Source: JAWXUC01 sp044432975 (lineage in GTDB: Bacteria; Pseudomonadota; Alphaproteobacteria; RF32; CAG-239). Taken from it: a DNA stretch of 64,000 bases. The stretch's first letter is position 1. Every line of letters starts with the position of its first letter. Under the pieces are notes generated by a model. The model was not told the origin of the DNA, searched no databases, and was given only the letters and a program-made list of their open reading frames with translations. Where the stretch lies: the NCBI GenBank assembly GCA_044432975.1, contig JAWXUC010000001.1, forward strand, positions 248,001-312,000, read 5' to 3'. The translations under genes and the position numbers were made by a program. This document shows, piece after piece, positions 56,743-64,000 of this stretch.

Positions 56743-59559
56743 ATGGTTGACGCAACAGAATTTAATGAAGATAAAAAAAATATTGAAGAACCAATTGTAA
56801 CTGCACAACGTTTTTTCAATATATTTCGTCAGATCCATATTTTTAATGAAGATAAAAAAAACGAATTTAATGAACAAATAAAAGATTTATCTCCTGAAGT
56901 AAAAAAATCACTAACTTCCATTCCTGGTGGTGGCATGCTTTTAGAGTATATTGCCGAGAAATATCCTGAAGGGAATGAATATACTCCTAAACCTTCAGAA
57001 GCATCTTTTGACACCCCATCAAATACTCAAATTGCTCAACCAGCCCCCGCATCACCAATAGTTCAACCTCAAGTTGTTCCTCAGCCTGTTGTTGTTCAAT
57101 CAAGTGGGGTTACAAAAGTTGTTGTTGACGAAAGTTTTAATCAAGCAATATCAAATGCAATAAAAGAATCTCAAATTGAAGTTGCTAAAATTTTAGCAGA
57201 AAGCAAGTCTGAACCTGTTTATATTTCTCAGGATTCTAACACTCCAATACAAAGCTCTGCTTCAATAGATGCACAAAGCTTTCAACAATTTGCAGAAACC
57301 ATGAAAGAATCTCAAATTGAAATTGCTAAAATTTTAGCAGAAAGCAAGTCTGAACCTGTTTATATTTCTCAAGAACCTAATGCTTCTATAGAGAACTCAG
57401 CTTCATTAAACTCTGAAACCTTACAGCAATTTGCAAAAACTATAAAAGAATCTCAAATTGAAATTGCTAAAATTTTAGCTGAAAGCAAATCAGAACCTAT
57501 TTATATTAAACCAGAACCAAGCATTCCTCAACCTCCTGCAAATATAGACGCTGAAAGTTTTCAAGGTTTTGCTAATGCAATAAAAGAATCTCAAATTGAA
57601 GTTGCGAAGATTTTAGCAAACAATAATGCAGATATTATAAAAATAAGCTCTGAATTAGAAAGCAAAATACAAGCTCAAAACACTCTAAGCGCAGAAAACT
57701 TTAATAACATGGCAAATACTATAAAAGAATCTCAAATTGAGGTTGCTAAAATGCTGATTAATGTAAAACCAAGCTCTGGAGCAATACAAACAACAAGCGC
57801 CAACTTAATAGCTTCTGAAACAAGCTCAAACACTATTGGCATATCTGAACTTAGAGAATTAACTAGCACCATTAAAGAAACACAAATTGAAGTTGCCAAA
57901 ATGTTAATGCAACATTCTTCTATAAATGCTTCTCAAGCTAACAACGCAAACAACATCCAAATAAATACTGCACCAGTAATGCCTCAAGGATATGAACAGC
58001 CAAACATCTCTAATCTGTCTTTTGAATTAAAAGATATTGTTAAAGAGCAGATGAGCAGCCTAAAAGAAATCACTAAAATACACTTTAGTGAATTAAGCTC
58101 AACAATTGCATTAACAATCAAACAAAGTCAAGAAATGTCATCTAAAACGATTAAAGATGCCCTTGCTAGCTTTTCAAAAGAAAATAGAAACATCTTAAAA
58201 AACATAATAAACACAAATTATGTTGCAAACACTAGACCGCTAAGTAACGATGACACTCCTAATGAAAACAACTTTGAACAAACAAAAAAAAGCAAAAGCA
58301 AGAAAAAAAGCATCAATACAAATTTAAGTGAAGATGCTATTGTAACAGCTCAACGTTTTTACAATTTATTCAGACAGTCTCATATCTTTTCTAAAGAGAA
58401 AAAAGAAGAGTTTAACCAACAAATTTTAGCACTTCCACAAGAAGTTATACAATCATTAGCTTCTATTCCTGGAGGAGGGTTATTACTAGAATACTTAGAT
58501 GCTATAAGCGAACAATCAGAAAGTTATGATATAGAGACAACTTATAATGTTTCTTCTGAAGAAAAAAACTCTCCAATTAAAGAAGATATTAACTTAGAAG
58601 AAGATGATTTTAACATAGATGATAATATTGTACCAGAAGACGATGACATTGAAGATGAAGAAGACTTCAATATAGATGATAATATTGACCTTGAAGATGA
58701 TTTCAGTATAAACAATGACATTGAAAATGAAGAGGACTTCAATATAGATGATAATATTGAGTTAGAAGATGACTTTAATATTGAAGATGAATTTGATATC
58801 GATGATGATTTCAAGATTGATTTTGATAAAATAAAATCAGACTTAAAAAAACTTGAAGAAAATACTCCTGAGACTAAAAAAACAGAAGAATTTTCAAATA
58901 AACAAGAAGCAACAAAAAATAATAAAGAAAAAAAACAACAAAAACCTAAACAAGAAAAAATAATAATAGAAAAGAAAAATAAAGGGGTTCAAACATATAA
59001 ATCAACCATAAATTGGCATAATGTTATTCAAGAAAATTTAGAAAAAGAGAAAAAAGAAAAAGAAATCGAAAAATCTAAATTAACTATAAAAGAAAATCTT
59101 CCTCCAGTAGAAGCTGCTGTTGAAAATAAGTCTAATGAAAAAACAATGTATGACGATGAACAATGGGAATACATTGAAGATAATAACACTGAAAATTCTG
59201 AAGATGAATATGAATGGGAATATGTTGAAGACGAGACCTCTGAAAAATCAGAAGATGAATATGAGTGGGAATATGTTGAAGACGAAACTAACGAAACAGC
59301 TCAAGCTAAAGAAGAGGAGTATGAGTGGGAATACGTTGAAGACGAAACTCCTGAAACACCTCAAGCCAAAGAAGAAGAGTACGAGTGGGAATATATTGAA
59401 GACGATAAACCTGAAAATTCTGAAGAAGAATACGAATGGGAGTATATTGAAGAAGATGACACAGAAGACAACACACCACCAACTCAAACAGAATATGAGT
59501 GGGACAACATAGAAGAAACAACTAAAATACCAGAAGAAGCAGATGAAGAAATCAGCTAA
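56743..59559 (+). CDS. Giant three-part repeat protein, unknown
   Basis: 938 residues; not recognised. Parts: a ~58-residue domain (15-73) with VTAQRFFNIFRQ and SIPGGGMLLEYI, which recurs at about 530-588 (37 of 56 residues identical by eye); six repeats of roughly 46 residues carrying KESQIE(V/I)AK(I/M)L between about 140 and 400; a helical section (IVKEQMSSLKEITKIHFSEL); a strongly acidic block with NIDDNI repeats (about 610-700); a Lys-rich linker; and about seven C-terminal repeats of (E)YEWEYVEDE type. No signal peptide or membrane segment, so cytoplasmic unless exported by a signal-less route. The stop overlaps the start of the first TraX-like gene, implying coupled translation. GAGAATTC precedes the start weakly. 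Confidence 0.75.
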   Translation: MVDATEFNEDKKNIEEPIVTAQRFFNIFRQIHIFNEDKKNEFNEQIKDLSPEVKKSLTSIPGGGMLLEYIAEKYPEGNEYTPKPSEASFDTPSNTQIAQPAPASPIVQPQVVPQPVVVQSSGVTKVVVDESFNQAISNAIKESQIEVAKILAESKSEPVYISQDSNTPIQSSASIDAQSFQQFAETMKESQIEIAKILAESKSEPVYISQEPNASIENSASLNSETLQQFAKTIKESQIEIAKILAESKSEPIYIKPEPSIPQPPANIDAESFQGFANAIKESQIEVAKILANNNADIIKISSELESKIQAQNTLSAENFNNMANTIKESQIEVAKMLINVKPSSGAIQTTSANLIASETSSNTIGISELRELTSTIKETQIEVAKMLMQHSSINASQANNANNIQINTAPVMPQGYEQPNISNLSFELKDIVKEQMSSLKEITKIHFSELSSTIALTIKQSQEMSSKTIKDALASFSKENRNILKNIINTNYVANTRPLSNDDTPNENNFEQTKKSKSKKKSINTNLSEDAIVTAQRFYNLFRQSHIFSKEKKEEFNQQILALPQEVIQSLASIPGGGLLLEYLDAISEQSESYDIETTYNVSSEEKNSPIKEDINLEEDDFNIDDNIVPEDDDIEDEEDFNIDDNIDLEDDFSINNDIENEEDFNIDDNIELEDDFNIEDEFDIDDDFKIDFDKIKSDLKKLEENTPETKKTEEFSNKQEATKNNKEKKQQKPKQEKIIIEKKNKGVQTYKSTINWHNVIQENLEKEKKEKEIEKSKLTIKENLPPVEAAVENKSNEKTMYDDEQWEYIEDNNTENSEDEYEWEYVEDETSEKSEDEYEWEYVEDETNETAQAKEEEYEWEYVEDETPETPQAKEEEYEWEYIEDDKPENSEEEYEWEYIEEDDTEDNTPPTQTEYEWDNIEETTKIPEEADEEIS

Positions 59560-60352
59560 TAAAACAGCAAACTATCAAATATTAAGCAACAATTCACTAA
59601 AAATTATTGCCATTATAATAATGTTTGCAGATCATTTTATAAAAACAATTTTATCTGCATGGTTTGTTCATGATTTTCATTCTCAATATATTCAAAAAAT
59701 AATAAGTTATGATTATTATAAAGCTTTTACAAATTTTCTAAAATTTGATTTAATGTCAATAGGTTTCGTCGGCATGCCTCTTTTTTGCTTTTTATTAGTT
59801 GAAGGTTTTACTCATACCAAAAATAAAAAGAAATACTTTTTAACTATGCTACTGTTTGCCTGCATCTCAGAACTCCCTTTTGATTTATTATTTTTTGGTT
59901 TTTTTGAACAATTAGGAAAAATTTGCCCTCTTTATAATTTAAATCAAAACGTTTTATTTTCTTTTGTTTTAGGAATTTGTTTATTACAAAGCATAGAATT
60001 AATAAAAAAACAAACATACAATCCATATATTAAATTTATCACAAACATTGTTTTAATTTATATTTTTTCTTTAATTGCGACCCTATTCAAAGTTGATTAT
60101 TCATACTGGAGCACACTCTTTATTGTAGGATTCTATTTTACCCAAAATAACAAAAATTTACAAATAATCTTTATGTTTATTTGTGTTTTAATAATCACCC
60201 CTATTCCCTTTTATTACGGCTTTTTAGGATGCTTACCAATATTATTATACAACAATAAAAAAGGAGAGCTAAATCTAAAATATTTCTTTTATATATTTTA
60301 TCCCACTCATTTAATAATACTTTATCTTATCGGCAAACTAATGTATTCTTAA
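59543..60352 (+). CDS. TraX-like integral membrane protein 1
   Basis: 269 residues with about eight membrane segments. TraX signatures: NNSLKIIAIIIMFADHFIKTIL at the start, FVGMPLFCFLLVEGFTHTKNKKKYFLTMLLFACISELPFDLLFF in the middle, and the end LPILLYNNKKGELNLKYFFYIFYPTHLIILYLIG. TraX of plasmid F acetylates pilin; chromosomal homologues are thought to be membrane acyltransferases of unknown target. The first 17 bases overlap the repeat-protein gene. Its paralogue follows 16 bp downstream. Confidence 0.85.
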   Translation: MKKSANKTANYQILSNNSLKIIAIIIMFADHFIKTILSAWFVHDFHSQYIQKIISYDYYKAFTNFLKFDLMSIGFVGMPLFCFLLVEGFTHTKNKKKYFLTMLLFACISELPFDLLFFGFFEQLGKICPLYNLNQNVLFSFVLGICLLQSIELIKKQTYNPYIKFITNIVLIYIFSLIATLFKVDYSYWSTLFIVGFYFTQNNKNLQIIFMFICVLIITPIPFYYGFLGCLPILLYNNKKGELNLKYFFYIFYPTHLIILYLIGKLMYS

Positions 60353-60368
60353 AACATAAGGAATTTAA

Positions 60369-61175
60369 ATGATAAAAAAGCGACATAAAGTTAAAACATT
60401 AAACAATTACAACTTAAAAATCATTGCAACCTTTTCTATGTTAGTAGATCATATCGCAAAAATAATTTTGGTTCCATGGCTTTATCTAAAAATATCTCCT
60501 ATCAATCACAATTTTGATTTATATAAAAAACTATTTGAAATAGATTTTGCACAATTTGGTAGAATATCAATGCCAATATTTGCATTTTTATTAACAGAAG
60601 GATTTAAACACACAAAAAACTTCAAAAAATATTTATTAACAATGATATTCATGGCTTTTCTTTCAGAGCCTATTTATGACATATCAATCCATTTCTTAAG
60701 AGGAAAAATAGATGAAACATATCCATTTTATTTTCAAGCACAAAACATTTTATTTAGCTTCAGCTTAGGGCTAATGATGATGTGGGGATTAAAGAAGATA
60801 AAAAACAAATATACTAACCAATATATTTCAATTTTTTTAAGTCTTGCACTCATTAGCACTTGCGCTTTAATTTCTCACTACTTAAAATTTGATTATGGTT
60901 GGTATATAATATTAATTATTGCCTGTTTTTATATTTTAAGCTTTAATAAATATCTTCAAGCCTTAAGCTTTATTACATTATATATAATATATAACCAAAC
61001 ATTCCCCTCCATATTTATATTTATAACTTGCATATTAATATTATTATACAATGGTCAAAAAGGAAAATTAAACTCAAAATACTTTTTTTACATTTTTTAT
61101 CCTGCCCACCTTTTAATATTACACATAATAGCACTATTAAGCATATATAAAAATTCGCTTGAATTATTTTTTTAG
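60369..61175 (+). CDS. TraX-like integral membrane protein 2
   Basis: 268 residues, same architecture as the preceding protein: NYNLKIIATFSMLVDHIAKIIL, RISMPIFAFLLTEGFKHTKNFKKYLLTMIFMAFLSEPIYDISI, and the end NGQKGKLNSKYFFYIFYPAHLLILHII. The two are clearly paralogues but diverged in the periplasmic loop near residue 35-55. AAGGAATTTAA precedes the ATG. It ends just before ssrA and overlaps the ssrA promoter. Confidence 0.85.
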   Translation: MIKKRHKVKTLNNYNLKIIATFSMLVDHIAKIILVPWLYLKISPINHNFDLYKKLFEIDFAQFGRISMPIFAFLLTEGFKHTKNFKKYLLTMIFMAFLSEPIYDISIHFLRGKIDETYPFYFQAQNILFSFSLGLMMMWGLKKIKNKYTNQYISIFLSLALISTCALISHYLKFDYGWYIILIIACFYILSFNKYLQALSFITLYIIYNQTFPSIFIFITCILILLYNGQKGKLNSKYFFYIFYPAHLLILHIIALLSIYKNSLELFF

Positions 61176-61186
61176 TGTTATATAAT
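61159..61186 (+). promoter_or_regulatory. Promoter of ssrA
   Basis: TTGAAT (61159-61164) and TATAAT (61181-61186) are separated by 16 bp. The -35 box lies in the end of the second TraX gene. Start predicted near 61193. Confidence 0.65.
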
Positions 61187-61192
61187 AATAAA

Positions 61193-61494
61193 CAGTTGAG
61201 CAATCAACTATAACACGAAAAGTGCTATAAAATAGGATAGACAGACCTGGGGGCAGTACCCAGCACTTCCACCATTTATGGGGGTGAAATAGGCTTGATG
61301 TTGGTCAGTAAAAATAGTGGCTGTGTTCGGCGATATACCACCGTTATCGGTTCAAACATAAATAAACGCAAATGATAATTTTGCACCAGTTGCTGTAGCT
61401 GCGTAATCGTAGCGTGCGACGAAGCAATCCTTTGTTAATTGGTTTTAATAAAGTGGGGTCTAAGGCACCTAGCAACAGAACGCCTTATTTTTTT
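61193..61494 (+). ncRNA. ssrA: tmRNA, circularly permuted (alphaproteobacterial two-piece form)
   Basis: The acceptor piece comes first: T-arm CTGGG/CCCAG (61247-61263), acceptor strand CACTTCC (61264-61270), discriminator and CCA ending at 61274. After a 5-nt spacer the coding piece begins at 61280 with GGGGGTG, which pairs completely with CACTTCC. The tag reads ANDNFAPVAVAA-stop (61368-61406). Pseudoknot-like GC segments follow, and a terminator hairpin ends the gene. This is the permuted form known for alphaproteobacteria, where the precursor is cut into two RNAs. tmRNA rescues stalled ribosomes with SmpB and marks the product for proteolysis. The exact 5' end is estimated from the promoter. 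Confidence 0.95.
61461..61494 (+). terminator. Terminator of ssrA
   Basis: Stem TAAGGC/GCCTTA around a 15-nt loop, followed by seven T. Confidence 0.75.
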
Positions 61495-61537
61495 ATACTT
61501 GTAAAATATCTGATATATACAAATTAGGGTTTTACGA

Positions 61538-62176
61538 TTAAATAAGCCAAGAAATAATCATCTTAGAAACATTCATCATATAACTACCAAATATATTAAC
61601 ATTTAAAAATGGCAATATAAAAGCAAAAACAACAATAGCTAAAAGACCGTATTTTTCTTCAGAAAGATATCTCTTTGCCCAAGGCTCATCTATCCAACCT
61701 AAAAATATTTTAGAGCCATCAAGTGGCGGAATAGGCAAAATATTAAAAACAATCAAAACAACATTAAAAACAACCATATTAATAAAAAACAAACTAATTA
61801 AACCTTGCCAATATTGATTATTAATAAAAGAACACAAATAAACCACCAAAGCAGAAGTCAACGCCAAATACAAATTAGCAATAATACCAGCAGAAGAAAC
61901 CAACAACATATCCCTTTTAGGCTTCTTAAAATTATGAAAATTTATTGGCACAGGCTTTGCCCATCCAAACACAAAACCAACTTGAGAAAAAAGCAACGCC
62001 AAAGGCAATACCAAAGTCCCAAAAAGATCAATATGTTTAATCGGATTCAAAGACAAACGCCCAAATCTTTTTGCGGTATTATCTCCCAATTTATAAGCCA
62101 CATAACCATGAGCAAACTCATGCGCAATAATAGCAATAAAAACAGGTACTAAATTTATAATAAGTTTTATAATCAT
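61538..62176 (-). CDS. Site-2 protease family (M50) membrane metalloprotease
   Basis: 212 residues, about five or six membrane segments. Catalytic motif AHEFAHGYVAYKLGD (HExxH) is in the first segment and the second zinc motif is NILPIPPLDGSKIF. Short, PDZ-less M50 proteins of this kind cleave within the membrane; their substrates are mostly unknown. Three bases separate it from the stop of the upstream SPOR-domain gene, so they are probably co-transcribed. Confidence 0.9.
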   Translation of the reverse strand: MIIKLIINLVPVFIAIIAHEFAHGYVAYKLGDNTAKRFGRLSLNPIKHIDLFGTLVLPLALLFSQVGFVFGWAKPVPINFHNFKKPKRDMLLVSSAGIIANLYLALTSALVVYLCSFINNQYWQGLISLFFINMVVFNVVLIVFNILPIPPLDGSKIFLGWIDEPWAKRYLSEEKYGLLAIVVFAFILPFLNVNIFGSYMMNVSKMIISWLI

Positions 62177-62178
62177 TG

Positions 62179-63084
62179 TTATTTTTGCTTAACAAAACAA
62201 CCTAGGCCAAGTTTTTTCAAATCTGCACAAAGCTTATCTGCACCACTTCTGTTTGTATAAGCGCCAGCTTTAAGACGATAAAAAGTACCTTTACCAGCAA
62301 TAACAGCTTCTTCTATTTCTAAAGCTTCACCAACAAGAGGACTATATTTTTTAGGCAAAGAAACTTTTGTATTTTCAATAGCAATCTTATTTTGAGAAGA
62401 CATAATTTGTACTTGCCACATTCCCTTTGTTGCAACACTAGCTACTATTTTAGCCGCAGGCTTCTTCACAGGTTTAGGGGCAACAACTGGTTTTTGAGCT
62501 ACAACAGGTTTAGGAGCAACAACTTTCACTTCAGCAACCTTCACTTCTTCAATTTTCTTAACCTCAGGCTTAGGCTCTAAAATTTCTTTTGCCAACTCTA
62601 CAGTCTCAACAGTTTTTTCTTTAAGAGCTTCTACTTTAGGAGTCTCTGCTTCTGCAATAATTTCTTTCACAGAAACTTTCTTTTCAACAATAACTGGCAC
62701 TTCAGGCTCTTCCGTTAAAGGCAAAACAGTTTCAGGCATATCTTCTTCTGCTACTTTTTTATCAATAACATCATAAATGCTTTTATCTTGATCCAAGATT
62801 TGCATTCCACCTGGTTCTAAAGGCTGAACCTTAACCGCACTTTGAGGTCTTCTAATAACAGGAAGCTCTTTATCTACATCATCTTTATATTTTGGAGAAA
62901 ATGCTATAAAACCAACAACCCCTGCCAATATAATACCAGACAAAGCTCCAACTAAAATATTTTTAGAACGATTTATTTCTTCTTTTCTTTCCTGAAAAGT
63001 TTCTGAATTTTCTTGATTAATTTTATTTCTAAAATCATTTAAAAAATCTTCTGATTTATCTTTTTCATCAAACTCTTGAAACAT
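62179..63084 (-). CDS. SPOR-domain cell-envelope protein
   Basis: 301 residues. Cytoplasmic N-terminus, one membrane segment (NILVGALSGIILAGVVGFIAF, about residues 47-67), a long Pro/Lys/Val/Glu-rich periplasmic linker (VVAPKPVVAQKPVVAPKPVK) and a C-terminal SPOR domain (WQVQIMSSQNKIAIEN to GTFYRLKAGAYTNRSGADKLC). SPOR domains bind denuded peptidoglycan at the septum, so it probably acts in division. Ribosome site AGGAGAT. Confidence 0.9.
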   Translation of the reverse strand: MFQEFDEKDKSEDFLNDFRNKINQENSETFQERKEEINRSKNILVGALSGIILAGVVGFIAFSPKYKDDVDKELPVIRRPQSAVKVQPLEPGGMQILDQDKSIYDVIDKKVAEEDMPETVLPLTEEPEVPVIVEKKVSVKEIIAEAETPKVEALKEKTVETVELAKEILEPKPEVKKIEEVKVAEVKVVAPKPVVAQKPVVAPKPVKKPAAKIVASVATKGMWQVQIMSSQNKIAIENTKVSLPKKYSPLVGEALEIEEAVIAGKGTFYRLKAGAYTNRSGADKLCADLKKLGLGCFVKQK

Positions 63085-63156
63085 ATCCTATCTCCTTTTT
63101 ATACAATAATAAATCAAAATACTTTACAATCAATTAACAAGTGATATATTTTTTTC

Positions 63157-63936
63157 ATGAAAATAGCAACTTTTAACATAAATTCTATAAATGCCCGATT
63201 AGATATTCTAACAAACTGGCTAAAAACCACAGATTTAGACATTGTTTTCTTACAAGAAATAAAATGCGAAGAAATAAAATTTCCGTTATTTGAAATAAAC
63301 TCTCTTGGTTATGAAGCAAAAGTTCTCGGACAAAAATCATACAACGGCGTTGCGATTCTAAGCAAACATAAATTAACCAACATAATTGAAGGAATTCCCA
63401 ACTTTGAAGATACAAATTCCAGATATTTACAAGCTGAGTTTGAATACAATAAAGAAAAATATCTTGTTGCCTCAATTTATTTACCTAACGGTGCTCCAAT
63501 TGAAGATGAAAACAAATTTGGTTACAAATTAAAATTTATGGAAGCTCTATATAAACACATAAAAAACTTATTAAAAGAACATAAAAACATTATATTAGGC
63601 GGAGACTTCAACACCATATTAACTGCAAATGATGTTTATAATGAAAAATCATATTGGGGCGGTGCTTTATACCACCCAGAAGTAATGTCCAGATTTAAAG
63701 CCTTTGAACATTTAGGAGTTTATGATGCTTACAGAGCAAAATATCCAACCCAAGAAGGCTATACATATTTTGACTATATGCGCAATGCGTTTAACTTAAA
63801 CAACGGATTAAGAATAGATTATTTTTTAATATCCCCTGCCCTAGTTGATAGAATTGAAGATGTTTATGTCAACAAAGAGTTAAGAGCACAAGAAAAGCCA
63901 TCAGATCACACCCCCTTAATATTGAGCATAAAATGA
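63157..63936 (+). CDS. xth: Exodeoxyribonuclease III
   Basis: 259 residues. Endonuclease/exonuclease/phosphatase fold with KIATFNINSINARLDIL, FLQEIKCEE (catalytic Glu), LGGDFNT (Asp/Asn) and the end PSDHTPLIL (catalytic Asp-His). Acts as AP endonuclease and 3' exonuclease in base-excision repair. Complete and normal size. Its stop overlaps the start of the next gene by four bases. Confidence 0.95.
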   Translation: MKIATFNINSINARLDILTNWLKTTDLDIVFLQEIKCEEIKFPLFEINSLGYEAKVLGQKSYNGVAILSKHKLTNIIEGIPNFEDTNSRYLQAEFEYNKEKYLVASIYLPNGAPIEDENKFGYKLKFMEALYKHIKNLLKEHKNIILGGDFNTILTANDVYNEKSYWGGALYHPEVMSRFKAFEHLGVYDAYRAKYPTQEGYTYFDYMRNAFNLNNGLRIDYFLISPALVDRIEDVYVNKELRAQEKPSDHTPLILSIK

Positions 63937-64000
63937 AAAAGTTTATAATAATATTTTTTCTCTTTCCATATTATGCCTTTGCTTCTAACCTAGAGATTAT
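63933..64000 (+). CDS. Start of an exported protein, partial
   Basis: Only 22 codons are in the window: MKKFIIIFFLFPYYAFASNL. This is a signal peptide with a likely cleavage after AFA. ATG 63933 overlaps the xth stop (ATGA), so it is translationally coupled. The product cannot be identified. Confidence 0.7.
   Translation, partial: MKKFIIIFFLFPYYAFASNLEI

Noticed and set aside
59120..59512. 130-codon plus-strand ORF inside the acidic repeats
   Set aside because: Frame shadow of the YEWEYVEDE repeats, with low-complexity Met/Lys/Asn content and no ribosome site.

Overview
The window looks like chromosome of an AT-rich, uncultured-type alphaproteobacterium carrying one integrated, tailed-phage-like element of about 43 kb. 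The alphaproteobacterial assignment rests on three things seen directly: a circularly permuted two-piece tmRNA whose tag reads ANDNFAPVAVAA, a Tim44-like gene (TimA type) divergent from secB, and a SPOR-domain protein next to an M50 protease. The low GC content and the phosphate dikinase would fit gut-associated lineages, but the species cannot be named from this sequence.

Layout. 1-6.4 kb is chromosome: the 5' part of atpH, a repeat-rich acidic protein of unknown function, valS, and a crotonase-family gene. 6.4-6.9 kb holds a long palindrome, a duplicated tRNA tail, and the 3' half of a tRNA-Lys gene on the minus strand. The element runs from 6,895 to 49,985. A 9-bp core (ATTAAGAGT) lies at both ends, and the missing 5' half of the same tRNA-Lys gene sits just beyond the right end (49,977-50,016). 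Joining the two halves at the core gives a perfect 77-nt tRNA-Lys(CTT) cloverleaf, so the element has split the host gene in the anticodon loop. The element carries its own complete tRNA-Lys(CTT) at 48,252-48,328, with a consensus promoter and a terminator.

Inside the element, left to right, are: AlpA-like regulator and tyrosine integrase; a DUF3768 gene and small unknowns; a type III restriction-modification operon (mod, unknown, GIY-YIG cassette, res) followed by a SNF2-type helicase (10.2-19.0 kb); three or four small regulatory or early genes; and a ParB-domain/DNA methyltransferase fusion behind a cluster of TTGGGTTGCCA repeats. Next come lambda-type packaging and head genes with a Mu gpT-like capsid protein (23.8-31.4 kb), then a P2-like contractile tail module (31.6-42.9 kb) that keeps the -1 frameshift gene E/E'. 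After these lie a lysis cassette (M15 endolysin, holin-like, nested Rz/Rz1), a phage S-adenosylmethionine synthetase, a GHKL-ATPase/PD-(D/E)XK protein, an N6-methylase-like protein, the tRNA, and three small minus-strand genes of unknown role.

50-64 kb is chromosome again: a small minus-strand operon with a MazG-like protein, ppdK, an aspartate-racemase-family gene, the timA/secB pair, a very repetitive 938-residue protein translationally coupled to two tandem TraX-like membrane proteins, permuted ssrA, M50 protease, SPOR protein, exonuclease III, and the start of an exported protein.

The best candidates for something undescribed are (1) the element that breaks a tRNA in the anticodon loop and supplies a diverged replacement, (2) the type III R-M plus SNF2 helicase unit invaded by a GIY-YIG cassette that duplicated 26 bp of the res start, (3) the single-gene GHKL-ATPase/nuclease, and (4) the repeat-protein/TraX/TraX operon. 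No searches were run. Family names come from motif recognition in the translations.
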